In this document: one piece after another, positions 39,748-53,944 of the stretch
Layout: each line of letters opens with the position of its first letter
How positions within the stretch are numbered: the first letter of the stretch is position 1
NCBI RefSeq assembly: GCF_000524195.1
Contig: NW_020170413.1
Coordinates: 723,877-787,876, forward strand
Source: Echinococcus granulosus
Lineage: Eukaryota > Platyhelminthes > Cestoda > Cyclophyllidea > Taeniidae
Length of the DNA stretch: 64,000 nt
Reading direction: 5' to 3'
The notes under the pieces: model-generated
The model's input: only the letters and a program-made list of their open reading frames with translations
What the model was told of the DNA's origin: nothing
The model's database searches: none
Translations under genes and position numbers: made by a program

Positions 39748-42700
39748 ATTTTGTAGAGAGAAATTTTGATAAAGCCTTCTTCATTTTCCTCTTAAAAATG
39801 TCAGCTTAGGTTTGAAATACGATCCTAACATTTTCAAAAACAAATATGATAAGTAGAAGGTGCATTTCAAGTGGATCGAGTGAATAACCGCGGTAGCTGT
39901 CAGTGAGAAGTAAGTATATACATACTTCCGAAATCACTAAAGGCTACGTCAAACGGGTTAAAAAATCAGTTGTCAAATTGTTTTTCTCAACAGCGATGAC
40001 TCCAAATCCAGAGTTTTAGCAAAAAATAGGAAAATTTATTGCATTTTCACTAGGTAGTGAATGATTGGCACTTATGAACATTGAAGTTGGATTTAAAGTT
40101 GCATTCTGTTTTGGGAGTTTGGACATTTGTTGACATTGTGAAATTTAAGTAGCAGAACTTTTTGTCTTTTTGACTAAATGTTTTTTTTTCTGCTGCTCCG
40201 GTTGAAACAAATATGCGATATAAAAAGGTGTTGCTAGAACTGTTTATTTCACAAAGATCAAACCGCAACCACAGTAAGTAAGAAAATACTGATGATTTTC
40301 TGAGCTTAGGTCATATTTATAGGATTAATCACTCGGAATATAATTTTTTAGGCCGCTTTCGGGTAGTGCTTTCTGCTGTTGCATGCCACATTTCCGAATG
40401 TTCCGGAACTCACCTTTGGAACCATACATGTACTCTGTTGTCAATACTGGAATGCTCAAATTATACCTCTCAAGTTTAACCGGATCCAATGATAGAAAAG
40501 TTTACAATGTAGATTACTGTACTGATTAACTGGTGTAAATATACAAGTTGCATCACTTGGCATACACAGAATTTAAGAAAAGGTCCAACGAATTTACAAA
40601 AATTTTGCTTAAAATTTTAGCATCCCTCTTCGGTTTTAAATACAATAATGATTTTACAGATGAAAATAAATGCTCTGACCACGAAGGTATTGCGCTCTTT
40701 TAATTCTTTACATCATACGCACTTCTATTATATGTTTCGTAAAATTTTCAGGCAAAAAACTGAAAGTATTTTGCTTTCTTATCTTTTTTGGTTTAATGCC
40801 GAAACACAAGTAAACGATTCCGCTCAACATTGCCTTTCATTTCAGATTTTACGACTAAAGTAGCGTTATTTATTACCAAAGAGGAACAATCCAATTATTT
40901 TGTCGGCACAACAACTGGTCAACTTGTAAATATTTCAACTAAAAATACAAGTCTACTGAATGCCAATCAACTGGTTGTTTTTTAAATCATGCATGCATAT
41001 TGTCTTAAAAATAGTAAAAAAAGGCAGTAGAATCCTGCAGGAGCTAAATTATAAGAAAATGAACGATTTTGCAGATTATACAAGTAAAACATAAATGAAT
41101 TCATGCACTTCAAAAGTTGGAAGCTATCCGATTGAGCTATCTTATTAAGTGTAGGAACTTTTCTGACCATCAGGCCTTTTGCTGATTGGGCTACAATTTG
41201 AAATCTAACAAAAAATCACATTAAAACGGCTAATTTTTTGTCCCAGTCTTTATACTCTTGAGATGAGCAGACCAGTTGGACAAGGATATACTACATGGAT
41301 TAGATAAGTCGGGTAAATGAGTTCAAAGAACTTTTCTTCCTCAGGTCCGATAGCGTCCCATCCGCCATGAGGTTCGTATTTACTGAACTGTTCTCTCCTA
41401 CGATTTACATTCAAACAAACCTGTATTGTGTTTATTAGTTTACTGTATGATTCATTAGCGAGTTGCACGATTACGTTAAAAATTGAATTACGCACCAAGC
41501 TATGTGTAAATATCGTTTGTGCAGTTCCGACTTTTGGTATCCTAAACAATCATTAGAGAGTTTTAATTTTAGAGTTGCGAGTCTACCTCTCTAAGGATAT
41601 TGCAATACATCATTATTATTAAAGTGATGAAATATTGTTTAGTAGCAAAAGATTCATTTTTTTATTCTTGAACTTTTCCATAAAACAATGTCTGTATGAA
41701 GGCAAGATTTTGCCATTTATTATGTGATTTAGAGAAATGCATTCAGGATTTCCAAAGGGCTTACACCTCCTCAACTCCATAGTTTATATCTAAAGATTAA
41801 TTCCAATCTATTATTAGTTTTGCAATGCCACTTTAAGCTAACCCAAGGCAAGTTAAAATTTCCACTAACATTTAATCAGTCCTCCTTTAAGTTAGTTACT
41901 CATGGAAATGCTCGCTACATTAGTATGCGCAAATATTGAAATTTAACTTTATGAAATAGGTATAACAAATGTATGAGCAAATTTTGAGAAAATATAAAGG
42001 AATATAAGCAATTGCTTTTATTTCCTATTATGTCGACTTCTGAAAGCGCATATCAGTTTAGCATCTGGTGATTTAAAATACGAAAGGCATTGCATTTACA
42101 AGAACAAACTCGATATAGAACAACAAAGTGCCTAAATAGGCGTTATGCTAAAGCCTTATTTGGAATTCGTGCCTAAAACTTTGTGGCATTGAACACACCT
42201 TCTTATTAAAAGGGAGCAAAAAAAATGGTTCCCATTTTAATTAGATTAAGCCAAAATTGCACATTCACACTTGATGCGAGCTGTAAAAGATCAAATGGCT
42301 GTAGATCACAGGCGGTTACAGGTTCATTTAATCCCTAGAGTTATTGCTTTAACGCAGGCGTATCATACAAAGCTGTAGCGGTGAAAATCAACCACCGACG
42401 GTTTGTAGATGCTCCATTTTTCTGATGTGCCACCACCACACGCACCACCGGGCTGAACAAATTGGCTTCCTTTCGAAAAGCAGAAAAATATAATCATTTT
42501 CAAGCGTGAAAAATACTTGCCCTACTGCTTCCAACTTAGTGGCCTGCTTGCAGCAAAAACAGGTACCATCGCTCATATTTGCGATGCCAGAACGAAATAA
42601 GGAAAATAAGGGGTTGCACACTTTAGCAGAAAACGTACAGAAAATACAGGTGGGCAATGATGCCCTTTTTGGACTTGCGCGTAGCGAAAGATTAAAATCT

Positions 42701-45700
42701 TTGATGCGACAATTACATTTCCACTTATGTGATGTCTGTAACTAAACTATTTCACTTTTTACCACAAATGGATGCAGTTGCATATTTTGGACGCAGAATG
42801 TTTAGTTTTTTGTTTAAAATTTAAAGAAGAAAACATGGTGAGTCCCTCATATTTACTGTACGAAATTCCATTAAACTGGCATTTAAATGTGCGCTAATAA
42901 GAAGGGAAGCGAAAATTAGTGCAATCCACCCCTTTTGCCACAGTAATAACAAAATTATCACAATAGAAGTTCTGGGCGAAGGGAAAAAGCTCAAGGGATT
43001 CATTTGAATCTTTTCGCCTATTTCCACAAGTATTGCTTAGCGTCAGGTTTAAAGCAATACATGCAAGAAATTCAGATTTTTAAGACACGTGTTACTCTCT
43101 GGATGAAAGGAGTTGCTAAGGTAAGATCTTTAATAAGAATCAGGCCCCGTTCATGTAATCTCTGAAACTCGGAGGCAATGAGCCGAAGCTTCTGGGCCAG
43201 TGATACCTCCGAAACGCAATCCTCTCGTTATCTTCACTTCAATCTATTGAAGACATATGCTTAGGACTTTGCCAAAAAGGCTGCTAAAAACCTTCAACAA
43301 ATTTAAAGCCTGTATTCCTTCGTGATGCTGAGTCAACTCTGAGGCCATAGATAAGGTTACCTAGTGTGGGGTAATTTATTATAGACCTACAGAAGTTTAA
43401 AGTTTGCACTGTTTTAAACGAAAAACCAAACCACCAAAAAGTAAACTAAAACTGCTCACAGTTAAACTTCTGGATGGATAATGAAAATTATAACAGATTT
43501 TGTTCAATCATAATTCTCAACCACAATTTTTTTAGGTACAAGAGTAAAACCAAGTATTTCATTGTTCAAGGAGATGTTTAGTAAAGGTGGTGTATTTTAA
43601 ATATTTTTGTTTTTAGTAAATTCAGTAATTATCCAAGAAGTTAAAATGACAACATAGCACTGGCAATTCAAATTTAATTGCACAAGAAAACCCACCTACC
43701 CACGATTACTAGGGTATTCTCATCATAGTTGATAAAATTTTAAGGAGAAGCATGACTGAATTATTTAATAACTCAAGCAATCATGATTTTTCCTACCAAT
43801 GTCATCACGATTCCTAACGATAGTTTTCGCCCTAACTGCAAAGGAAATGAATAAGAGATGAGTTTCACTGCGTAGTGCCTTTCCCACAGTCTTGCTTCAG
43901 TTTTTACACTCCTTAATTGTTTCATGAGGAGTAGGGAGATCAAAAAGAGAAGAATGGGGAAAGCAAAGGGAATGTGGCACAAAAAAAAACAGTAGCAGTA
44001 GTGCCGCTGTTTTGCCGACATACAAGAGAGTCTAATGTACGTGTCTTCTCATTAATAAAGAAAACTTAGACATCTCAGGAGGTCGTTTTGAGATTTTTTG
44101 GGAATCTATCAACATAACTTGTGATCTTGGATTAACCAGATGCAATAAAAAGGCAGTAAGTAATCGCTTACTTTGCTTACCAGACCTTTCATTCGTGGAC
44201 AGTTTATCAATTTGCTACCTTGTGGCGGTCAAACCCAAATACAAACTAATTTAAATGTTGATATATACCCCGTAGTTATGCGTTATTCAGTGCTAGTAAA
44301 ATACATAATAAATGCTGTAAGCATTTTTGGATTTTCTTGTTTACCACATTATACATCAGATAAGCCACAGTTGGTATAATTGCAGCATAAAGCACTGTTG
44401 AAGATCACAAATGCTGATAGAAGCAAGCAGATTTTCAAATATGAGCAAAAATGTTATGAAGGAAAAACAACCCCGAAAAATAACTCGGGAGCTAATGCAT
44501 TTAATCATCATTCAAGAAATCTGTGAAATGATATCAGGAATCCTCACACGCTATAATACTGATGCATTATATTCGTGTTTTAGTTGTACAAATGATAAAT
44601 GAAATATTTTAGGCAAAAGGTGCTAAAGGCACTCGAAGTAAATAGTTTTAATTAGGTGAATGACACAAAAAAGACTAAATAATGTAACCGAATAAACTTA
44701 TGCAGCTCCCACGCTACAGCTTAAATGACAAATGAATACAAATTGAAATATTTTACACAATGAAATCATCAGCATTACAATACGCAATCCTTTGTAAACA
44801 AATAAAACCATTTAGATTTTTTAATTTTTACAACTTTGCTGCCTTTTAATACGCAAAAGCCAGCTCTAATCACCTCATTTTATTCCCTACTTCTATATTT
44901 TGACTGCTTATCTGGCTATTATTTAGTATCCAAGTGATACTAATCATTCGAAGGAATACAGAGGATTAGGAAAACCTCCTATGGGGGAGTTATGTGCAGT
45001 GTAGTATAGGGTTGTGTGCTGACTCGTAGGAATAGAAGATCCTTTTAGCTAAATCAACTGTTTCTTAAAACGGAGGTTTTATTAAATTCGCCCAAGTTGT
45101 ATAAATGTTGTAAAAATTGCAAGAAGATGACGTGAATGTTGGGTGTTAACTGGAAATTCCAATGCGAGCAATATGATTGCAGGCTTCTGAAGATAAGGTG
45201 GCCTCACAGGCGTGTGGAATGTTACCGAACTTTACAAACCAAAGACATCTCTTATCACACGTTATTTAGTCAGCATTTTACAGTGTACAGGAGGTGAAAC
45301 ATCACTGATAGTCTCTTCATTTCATTGTCACCTGTCAATGCATGGCATAAGTCCATTTGCTTAGCTACTTAGCTTCCAGTACGACTCTCCCTGCTTACAC
45401 ACCCGCGCCTCGTTCAACATCACCGTAACAAAGGTTGTTTGCTGCAAGTTACTTTCAAATCACCCATTTTCGAATTTTAAATGTAGACGATTTATTAAAA
45501 CTTGAAGCACTAATACTTGATAGTTTATGTTCACAAGCAGTATTTGGACCGCGTGCAGACGCACTTTCCCCAAGCTCTCAGTAATTTAAAATGAGTTAAA
45601 ATTGGTTCCTCAAGTAGACATACTCAAAGCAAACTTTCCAGCATCAGTTGAGCCTTGTTGATGTGAAAGTGAGGCTGGAAGATAAAGAAAGGTGTACACA

Positions 45701-48700
45701 AATGAAATGATGTATATCAATGCTTATCAAAGCATTTAAAATCTCCTACGATTCATAGGTCCCTATTAGTCATGCAGAGCAGTTGCGGCAAGTCATACCT
45801 AGGGATGCATAAACGTCTTGGACACCCAAAAGTTAATAATTAGAAAATAGTGTGGTCTATGTAATATATCATAGGGTAATCAAATAAGGCTTTGCAAACA
45901 ACCTCTTAAAGATGATTTCAAAATATCAGTTTCAATTGAAAAATGCTCTGGGCAAATGATTCTTTGTCGTAAACAAAGAACTAAGCTTATAGTAGTAAGA
46001 GAGGCACGTGATATGCTTCGCTGGGTATTAATTACTCATAACCAATCCTAAATAAAATTAAAATTGACAAAAAGATACCTGAAATTCGGCTACTGGCTTT
46101 TCTCTGGCACACTCATGCCCAGTGTCCTAGGCACAGCAAGATACAGATGATGAAGTTCAACGGCTAGAGCCCGATGTTATTAAAGGTTAGTTCCATATAT
46201 TTAGTAACTTTAAGAAAACAGATATTTATTGGGAGAAACTAGTATTTCAGAGAACCGAAGTACATAAAGTATAAAGCTCTATTTGGTCTTTGTAGCAAAG
46301 AAGCGGTAGCTTTTGATCCAAACCTATGTGCGTCGTTTCATTAATCACCATTGAGATGTGTAAGTCATTGAACATACAATGTAAAAATAGAACTTCAAGG
46401 CACTTCCAAATAAGGTTGATGCAAAAGCGAATTTTATTATTTAACCAAGGTTAAGGTAACCAAAAGCTGTTAAAGGCAAACAGCACCCTACATTTGACTT
46501 ACACGTCATGGCATTCCATAATTGGCTAAAGGTGATATCTGTCAAGCCGCAATAGGAATATTTAATAGATTGCTGTTTAATTTGCGTCAATTTTAAACTA
46601 ACAAACTGCATAGACCAAGTTCGAGGATTTTCACCTGTCCTATTTAAGATCACCTTTGCAGGACGCAGAAATCGGTCCTCCTGGATGTGATGAACCATAG
46701 ACACATTCAAGTTAGCGGATGGAAGGAGCGAATCATCCTTATGAATTAATCAAGGCAGCTTTATAGAATATTTGCAGTATACACTGCCTTAACTTCGTAG
46801 CCGTACTTTAATGATTGTCATCATTAAATCTAGGTGGATAATAGCAACTTAGATCAAAGTAGAATTGTTCAGCCAGTGAAATGGTTAGAGATTACCTGCA
46901 ACAAACTATCTAACAAGAGAAACAGCGATATTTACTTTAATCGTTGATAAATGTAATTAACTAGATAGCGCAGTGTCTGAGTCGTTTCTGATGATAATGG
47001 ATTGTGCCAGGATAAAATGAACTCTATTACAGATGTGCCCAGAAATACTGATAAGGCAATTATGGAGACAACTGGAGAGCTCAAGTACTTAGCCAGACAA
47101 GACTTAAGAATAAAAATTGGAAAAATAAAGGGGGTTTGCACAGAAGCATTCTCAAATGATTTTTGCACCCCCAAAATCTGCGAGAAATTGGAATTTTTAA
47201 AAACTATTTATTCAAATAGGAATTTAATTTGGAAATTCCTTGCAAAGATAGCGAGATTATCAATTATTAAACCCACTAACTACTGAGAATACAAAAATGA
47301 AGTAGGCTAATTAACTACTGGAACTGCTTCTACCAGTTGAGTTGCGTGACCGCTGGGGATACAAGGTTGGCTGTGTAGTTGGATTATTTTAGAATGTCAA
47401 ACTTGACTAGCATTGAGTGCATACCAATTTTGTTTAGATCGTGCGTGCATTTTCTTGGCCGAACTCTAAGTTGAAGGCTGATTGTAGTATTTTCAAATGC
47501 ACCACATTTAAGTAGGTAATAATATCGTTATAATCTTTCAACTAATCGACTAGCTAGTAACTCAAATCGCTAAGCGAAAAATTTCTAGCGGATGTGTTGC
47601 CTGTTTAATGGATAATAAAGTCCCATGGAAGCATATCATTGCTCTGCACTGCAAATATTTATTAATGATCTGAATTTGTGGAGGAGTTTGAGTGGTTAGC
47701 AGAGGTCACAAATTGGTACTTCAATTCTAAACCCGTAAGTTCCGACAATAATTTAAAAGAAATACAAATTTGTGCAAATGGTCAACTTTTCTGCCTATTT
47801 ACATAAGATCTCTTGCATTAGGAAAACTAAAACTCCGATAACCTGAGATTTATTAAAGCATGGTTTCCAAGTACAAACTGTCTGTCTGTCTGCCTGTTGG
47901 CCTTTCGAGTTAATAAACATGTGAATACAAAATGGAATTGAAAGGAATAGTGGGGTTCAGTAGTTTGGTCTTTTAAAGTCTGTGAATGCCGTGTGATTTC
48001 CATCCGAGGCCTATCAAAAGGGTGTGAAAGTAACCGTCTTACGCTACCATTTTGATTCCGTCGCCTTTCATTGGGTATGGGGGATCCAAATTTTACTTCT
48101 GAAGGAACTAGAAATTTCTCCGGCGCAGTTTGGCAGTAAGTGGTAACATACAACGTACTCTTGCTTTCTTTCTTGATGAATGATTGCTTCCATCTTTTTA
48201 TAGAAATAAGAAATAGTAAAATTTGTAGAATTTTAGTGAAAACAACCTGTCATTTGCCAACCCAAACTGACAGATTCCTACTTGGATTTAACCATATCCA
48301 AAGAAGCAAGGTTATGACCCAAAATGAAGAAGATAAGCTTTTTGCTTATAGAAAAAGAGAGCTGCATTTAAGAAAGGGTGGCCTTTTTAGCTTATGTCTA
48401 TAACACTGCATAAAATCTACGCAAATAATTACTGATATTTGAGAATAACCAGAAACATTATCTTCCGCCAGACTTTACCTATTCTGAAGAAAACATAGAA
48501 ACCCCACATAACTCAAAACCAAGTAATTTTAGCTGGTTTTACTCTGACATGGCATAGATTTCTACCTAAGTAAAACGTTCTTGTCGTTGCAATAAAAAAT
48601 TTAAAACATCTTTTCATCTTCTTTCGTCCCTAGGGGAAGCGTTTGATGAAACAAACGAAAAGCAAAGGACAGATAGCCTCCAAGTTATCCTCTGGGTAGG

Positions 48701-50011
48701 CAAAGCGCATAAATTTCGTTACTAACAAAATTTTCGTAGAACTTGCCAATTTTTACTCAAACCGCTTCTATACACCATTTATTGGGGAGGCCAGCCACGA
48801 CTAACAAATACCAGGTTTGTGTTAACAAGCATATTAATCCGATATGCGAAATGGATATAAAAATTTATTGGATCATAAATATTCATAATTTCAAAGGAGT
48901 AGCGAGTGCCAAGCAGAATATTGCCGCCAAATTTACGACATTTCATACTGTGTTGTTTAGATGCAGCTAAAAATGCCACTATCATTCCAAATTTACTAAG
49001 ATTTTTAATCACTAACCAAACTTTTTATTTTGCACATGCTTAGTAGTCCGGTTTTGAGCTTAAAAGTTATTTTTATTGATAATAAATGATTTGAGGCTAA
49101 AGTATTTTACTGGAATAATTTGAACAGTGTAAGGTAAGAGAAAATGAGGAGATTAAAAGTAGGAATCCACAGATATTGCAAACGATGACGAAGTGACATT
49201 TAAACACTTGATAAATTTCTACAATGATTATGACTAGAAGTTAGGACCTGCTTTGTATTTGCTGTCTGTTACCAATCAGTGAAACGAAACATTTGATGAA
49301 TACTGAAGGAACATCAAACTGTTATGGTAGCAGGATGATTACTTTTTCAGATATAGCTTACAAATGGTGGTTCTCCCAAAGTGAAGGATATAACTCTTTA
49401 AATCAAAATGATTCAGCATGATTTGTGATTTTTTAGGTTGTCCGTTTTATTCCCAACTACTCTCCTTTTCGCCTACTCTTGAATAACTGTCAGATTAAAG
49501 CCCAAACTTTTTCACCAGAAAAGCATATATTCTAGCTTCTTATATCTAACATTACTTCACATATGGGTGCATTTTTTCGGGTAGTGGGGGGAATCATCCT
49601 TACTTGTACGTATAATGCAAGATTTATCTTGCGATCAAAGTATGCATTCGATAGTTGATCCACTTCAATATAAAAAAGGATTTCACATATCCTTTAACGC
49701 AGTTATAACTCACTACAAACATCTATTATATAAACATATTGCTTAAGAAAATCTCCCTAGTAGTTCTTAGAAATAAACTGCAACAAATTGTAAGCTCTTT
49801 TATCTATTGTTTAGAGTTAAACTTAAGATCGCATCTTCCATCTAAATAAAGTTTCAGTATGTTTATTAAGTGACCAATAAGATAATGCTGTTAACAGTGC
49901 AGTTTTTTGAGTTAAATTACTCATAACCGACGGAATTTTAGAGCCACAGGGATCTTTCAAAATGCAACTTTCATCAGCACAGCACTTCATTTTCCGCACA
50001 TTTGATTGGAG
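39748..50011. other. No confident gene
   Basis: The longest frames here are 108 codons at 47827-48153 (minus), 99 at 41250-41549 (minus) and 94 at 47002-47286 (plus). They show no signal peptide, membrane span or family motif, and each is of a length expected by chance. A short (TGTC)n-like patch lies near 47880. Otherwise the stretch is unremarkable. Confidence 0.55.
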
Positions 50012-50117
50012 TTTTCGCATCATCAAGTTAACTTTGAAACTGATGAGTGCGATCTGGGCATGGCTGCCTTACGTACCACGTTTAAACCATTTTATAGCCT
50101 TCGATCACTTGAAGAAG
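50012..50117 (+). CDS. Candidate internal exon (low support)
   Basis: The donor GAAGAAG|GTAAGATAC is strong. The acceptor, ending TTGATTGGAG, is moderate. Of the three frames, two are open across the 106 bases. The one I favour reads FSHHQVNFETDECDLGMAAL and ends in phase 1. No family is recognised and no neighbouring exon joins to it. Confidence 0.18.
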
Positions 50118-52060
50118 GTAAGATACGCAATGACAAAAATAGTGCAAGAAATTTGATTCTGTATATGAATTACCATACGATGATGGATTAGGCTAGAAGG
50201 GATTATTTTCACTTGATAATGATGAATTTTAACCTTGTGTCAAGAATTTGTGCTGGTTTGTGTTTTAGCGTAGTAGGTAAAAGAAAACTTCACATTGTTG
50301 CAGACATTTATTTTCAACGACCACTTAAGGTAGGGTTGTCAATTTACTGACGCACATCACACATGTTTTGTAACAAAAATGTCCACATAATCTTGATTCC
50401 TGATTACCGAAAAATCCCACCGAACTGGCATCTTTAAAACCCCCAAGATGACAAATTTACTATCCCTAAGAAATAGGTTTAAATTTTAACCTACCATTCA
50501 CACACTGTTCTGCGTGCAAATCAAACAGCACAGGCGTTTGCGAAAAGCCTCAGGCAATTTTGGTGCTAAAATTGATGGCATTAATCTCCAACATATATTT
50601 TGTGAAGCGAGGCCATGGATTTGAGCCTCGAAGGAGCTTTCTATACTAAAGGTAATGGTAAGTGGAAAATGTAAATGAGAAAATAAAAAAAATCAATGGA
50701 AAACACTCATTAGTACAAATTCATAAGAGCAGTTTAAAGCCATTAATGTCATAATCGGTGTGATTTATGGTATAATGTATTTTTACAAGTGCTTTTGAAG
50801 CCAAGTGGGGACCACTAGCATCGAAAAGCGTATAAGAGGATGTTAATCTGACGGTAATGTGCCAGAAACTAAGTAAGATCTCCTACGTTACTAATGGCTG
50901 TACAAATATCGTGAGTCAGCCGACACACTGTTGCTCAAAAAGATGGCCAAGATTGTTCTATGCACTTGTGTCAACCAGAAAATGGTGACGCAATATTTGT
51001 AAATGTCTACCAAAAACTTTTGAAGCAGCCTGATGCGAAAATGTGATTCATTGCCATCTTAGTGGTGGAACAAAGACGACAAGTCTTGCTTCTATTGTTG
51101 GATGTCTTCTCAATTCACCACTGCAAAAGGAACACTTATCGTTGCGAATGCATAAAATCAAAGCAAACGTGTCTTTTGATTGGAATAGCAAGCACAATCA
51201 TCCAAGAGCATTCATCATGTCAAAAGGTTGCTGCGATTTGGGTGTTCCAGAATAACGGAAAATGTATACTCGATGGTCCTTTCTATGTGTTGGTAAAACG
51301 GTGAAGGGTAGGCTTGTGAATATGCTGGAGGACTGCTAAAAGTAAATGTAGGCTTCATTTTTTGAAAATAATCCAGCATTTTATTTCTTTTTAGAAATTA
51401 CGAGTTCTTGTCTGGTCTGAATGGCTTAAAAATGAGTTTCTTTAATGCAACTGTCTGCTGAAAAACAGTGTAAAAGTACAAAATTTGACCATACTTAGGG
51501 ATGCAAAACATAAGGTAAGTAAAGAACCATAATTTTTATTTGCACTTGAATTTCACTCAACCATATAGAGGATAGTATCCTTGGGTTGGAGGAAACTCCT
51601 GATATAGACCGCTATTACTTCTTGGTATCAAACCAAATTTGGGGCGAAAATTTTGGGCGCTTGAGCCCATGAGCCCTCTTGCCGTTGGCCATTCAGGAAA
51701 CAGTCTGATTGAACTCAAGACAGTTATTAAGCAAGGCTCAGTTGCATCAAATGCTGCCATTTCTCTTCCTCATGTTATTCTGCTTCCATGAGGCTGTTTT
51801 CGGATTGCGCCTTTGTTCCTCATTGTGACAGACTTAATCAACTGGATGTCCGAAGTACCATGCATTTTTATTTTTGTGGTTCAAAGCAGTTTTCTTTAAA
51901 TTCGAATTCCTGTTTACATAGTCAGGTTCTAAAAGACTCAGATGCTAAGAATTTACTATGGGAAGAGGTTGAGGCATCGAATAATTTAATCGCAATTGCA
52001 TAAAAGGAGGAAATTCTGTATGAAAGGAAAATAACGAGCATTTTAGGTTACCATTTACTA

Positions 52061-52066
52061 TTTATT
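52061..52066 (-). terminator. Poly(A) signal after the 52.1-52.9 kb candidate gene
   Basis: AATAAA on the minus strand, 42 bases downstream of the TAA at 52108. Its placement is the main independent support for segment C being a terminal exon. AATAAA is common in AT-rich DNA, so on its own it is weak. Confidence 0.35.
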
Positions 52067-52107
52067 GAACATTTCATGCAGACTTAAACATTAAAAATAA
52101 GGTATTT

Positions 52108-52915
52108 TTAACAAGTCAATGAGTAAGTCGAGTCGAACAACTTTAAAGCCACTGTAGTATCAACCGCTTTGAGCTTTTTATTTGCACCAGAGCTACTACA
52201 AGAGTTTGTCATCAACAAAATGGGCTTTTGTTCTTGTACCAGGGATTTCAAAAAGGTTTTGTTTACTTTGCCAAACACTTGTCTCCAGTGTTTACTGCTG
52301 CCGAATTTTATGAAAGCAAACACACATTTAGTGGAAACATCCTGATTCCAAATATGCCTTTCAAACTAAATCTCCACATGATATGTCCATGCTTGATGTT
52401 TTTAAATTGAAAAGGAGATTTTAAAGAAAGTACAATGTGTCCTAATAAACAAATTTACCTGAGGGGGCAATATCTGCCAAAACTTGCCATCAAAGCAAAT
52501 ATGTCTAGCACCTATTGGTGCATGCCGGCTGATCAAAGAATCGAATTATCTCATCATGGTTGAGAATATCCCAGCCACTAACATACAATCACTTGTAATC
52601 AGTTTCGATGAAGTGAACTGGTTTGCCATTGACCCCAAGTGAAGGGTTTGTTTGCGCAATCCTTTTAAGCTACTCGGTCTACACTTCTGCTTACCGGCAC
52701 GGCTATCCAATCTGCATAATTGTGAGACTCTCCATAGGTTAAAACTAAATCTCTTCCACCGCTCCGTGTTATTACGTCTTTACAAAGGGCTTCAGATGTT
52801 CTAATAGTAGTAGCGACAAACGAGATCGCTTTGTCTGGAAGGCTGCTTAAAATTTCTGGACGATCATCAATCTTTAACGTTACGAAAAGCGAAAATCTGA
52901 CGCAGTTGGTTGCAT
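52108..52915 (-). CDS. Candidate 3' end of an unidentified gene (three exons)
   Basis: I do not recognise the product. Three minus-strand segments look like exons. A is 52915-52695 (about 74 codons) with donor CCG|GTAAGC. B is at most 52528-52459 and ends CCTCAG|GTAAAT. C is 52341-52108, which has acceptor AATCAG and stays open for 77 codons to TAA. B and C join in phase 0 across a 117-base intron. A ends in phase 0, so it fits only a shorter form of B that begins at an internal AG (52482 or 52473). The larger B would need another exon between them. An AATAAA lies 42 bases after the stop. The segments read as mixed polar/hydrophobic protein with no motif I can name. The 5' end is not found; it should lie before the Kunitz gene, whose poly(A) signal is near 53871. 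This may be a low-conservation gene or a decayed one. Confidence 0.35.
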
Positions 52916-53870
52916 CTGTGCTGATGCATTGCAAAAGTATAAATTAAGCATCCTAGTAATCACGTAAGCCCTGTGTTTGATAAGAAGGGGGTTAATGAAT
53001 AAAGGGAGGCCAATTTAAAACCTTACTACACAAATAAATACAATCTATGTATGAAAATTTCCGAATTGGATGAAAAATTTTGCTTTACCTTGCCTTAATC
53101 AACAAAATGGAGTTTGGATGAACAGTGAGCCGAATTAGAGCGAAAATATGGATGCAGGTGTGAATAAATTATGAATGTTGACTTCTTGACGTTCCTATTA
53201 ACATTTACATATAAATTGCCAAACGTACCAAAGGATGGAGAATAATGTGCAAAATGATATCTTCTTTAACCATCTTGGAGCCCAATACAGTGCGCAAGTC
53301 AGTCGCTCTCCCAGTGCACTTCATAAAAAGCCGGAGGGCCAGATACAATGCAAATGATGAAACGCTTTGCTATCTTTTAAGTAAAATTTAACATTTCTGC
53401 AGGTAGTTTTGATGCATTGATTTCGTAGAGGTGGTCAGTGTTAAGCTTGTAGATACCTCCAGCTGACTGTCACCTCCTCTTTGTGGCAGACATTGACTGG
53501 TTAAATGAAATAGACAGCAAATAGGAGCAAGATGGGCTAGGATTAGGATTTCTTGACTTTTAAAGACGAAAAATTTATAAAAGTAAAGATTGCAGCTGGT
53601 GCCTTCTAAGGGATGAACTTCACACAGAATCCTCCTTTAGTCATCCGGTTTTTAACAATAAAATATGTAGCTTTTTGAAAAATGTAGAGTTAAAAGTGGC
53701 AGTGTTTACTGCTTATTCCTAGTGCTCCTATCCTTCCATCCTTCCTTGGTCTGCCTATTTAGTAGGCCTTGTACCTTTAAGTACCCACTGACTAACTTTG
53801 AACCATCCCTCTTATCCATCCTAAACCTATTCATTTCGTGCGTAAAAAGTGTACAATTAACACTTCGTTC

Positions 53871-53876
53871 TTTATT
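53871..53876 (-). terminator. Poly(A) signal of the Kunitz gene
   Basis: A canonical AATAAA on the minus strand, 69 bases downstream of the TGA at 53945. It gives a compact 3' UTR of roughly 90 bases and fits the gene model. Cleavage is expected about 15-25 bases further on. Confidence 0.65.
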
Positions 53877-53944
53877 CTTCTTACATTACCATGCAATAAA
53901 CAAAATATTTAAGGAAGCAAAGGAACGAATATTCCCCTTTTTCA

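Noticed and set aside
51043..51255. SGGTKTTSLASIVG resembling an ABC-transporter P-loop
   Set aside because: The Walker A consensus GxxGxGK[ST] is broken at essential positions, and an overlapping frame is equally open.
53395..53480. Minus-strand segment reading GGIYKLNTDHLYEINASKLP, possible upstream exon of the 52.1-52.9 kb gene
   Set aside because: There is no credible donor at its end and the phase to segment A could not be satisfied.
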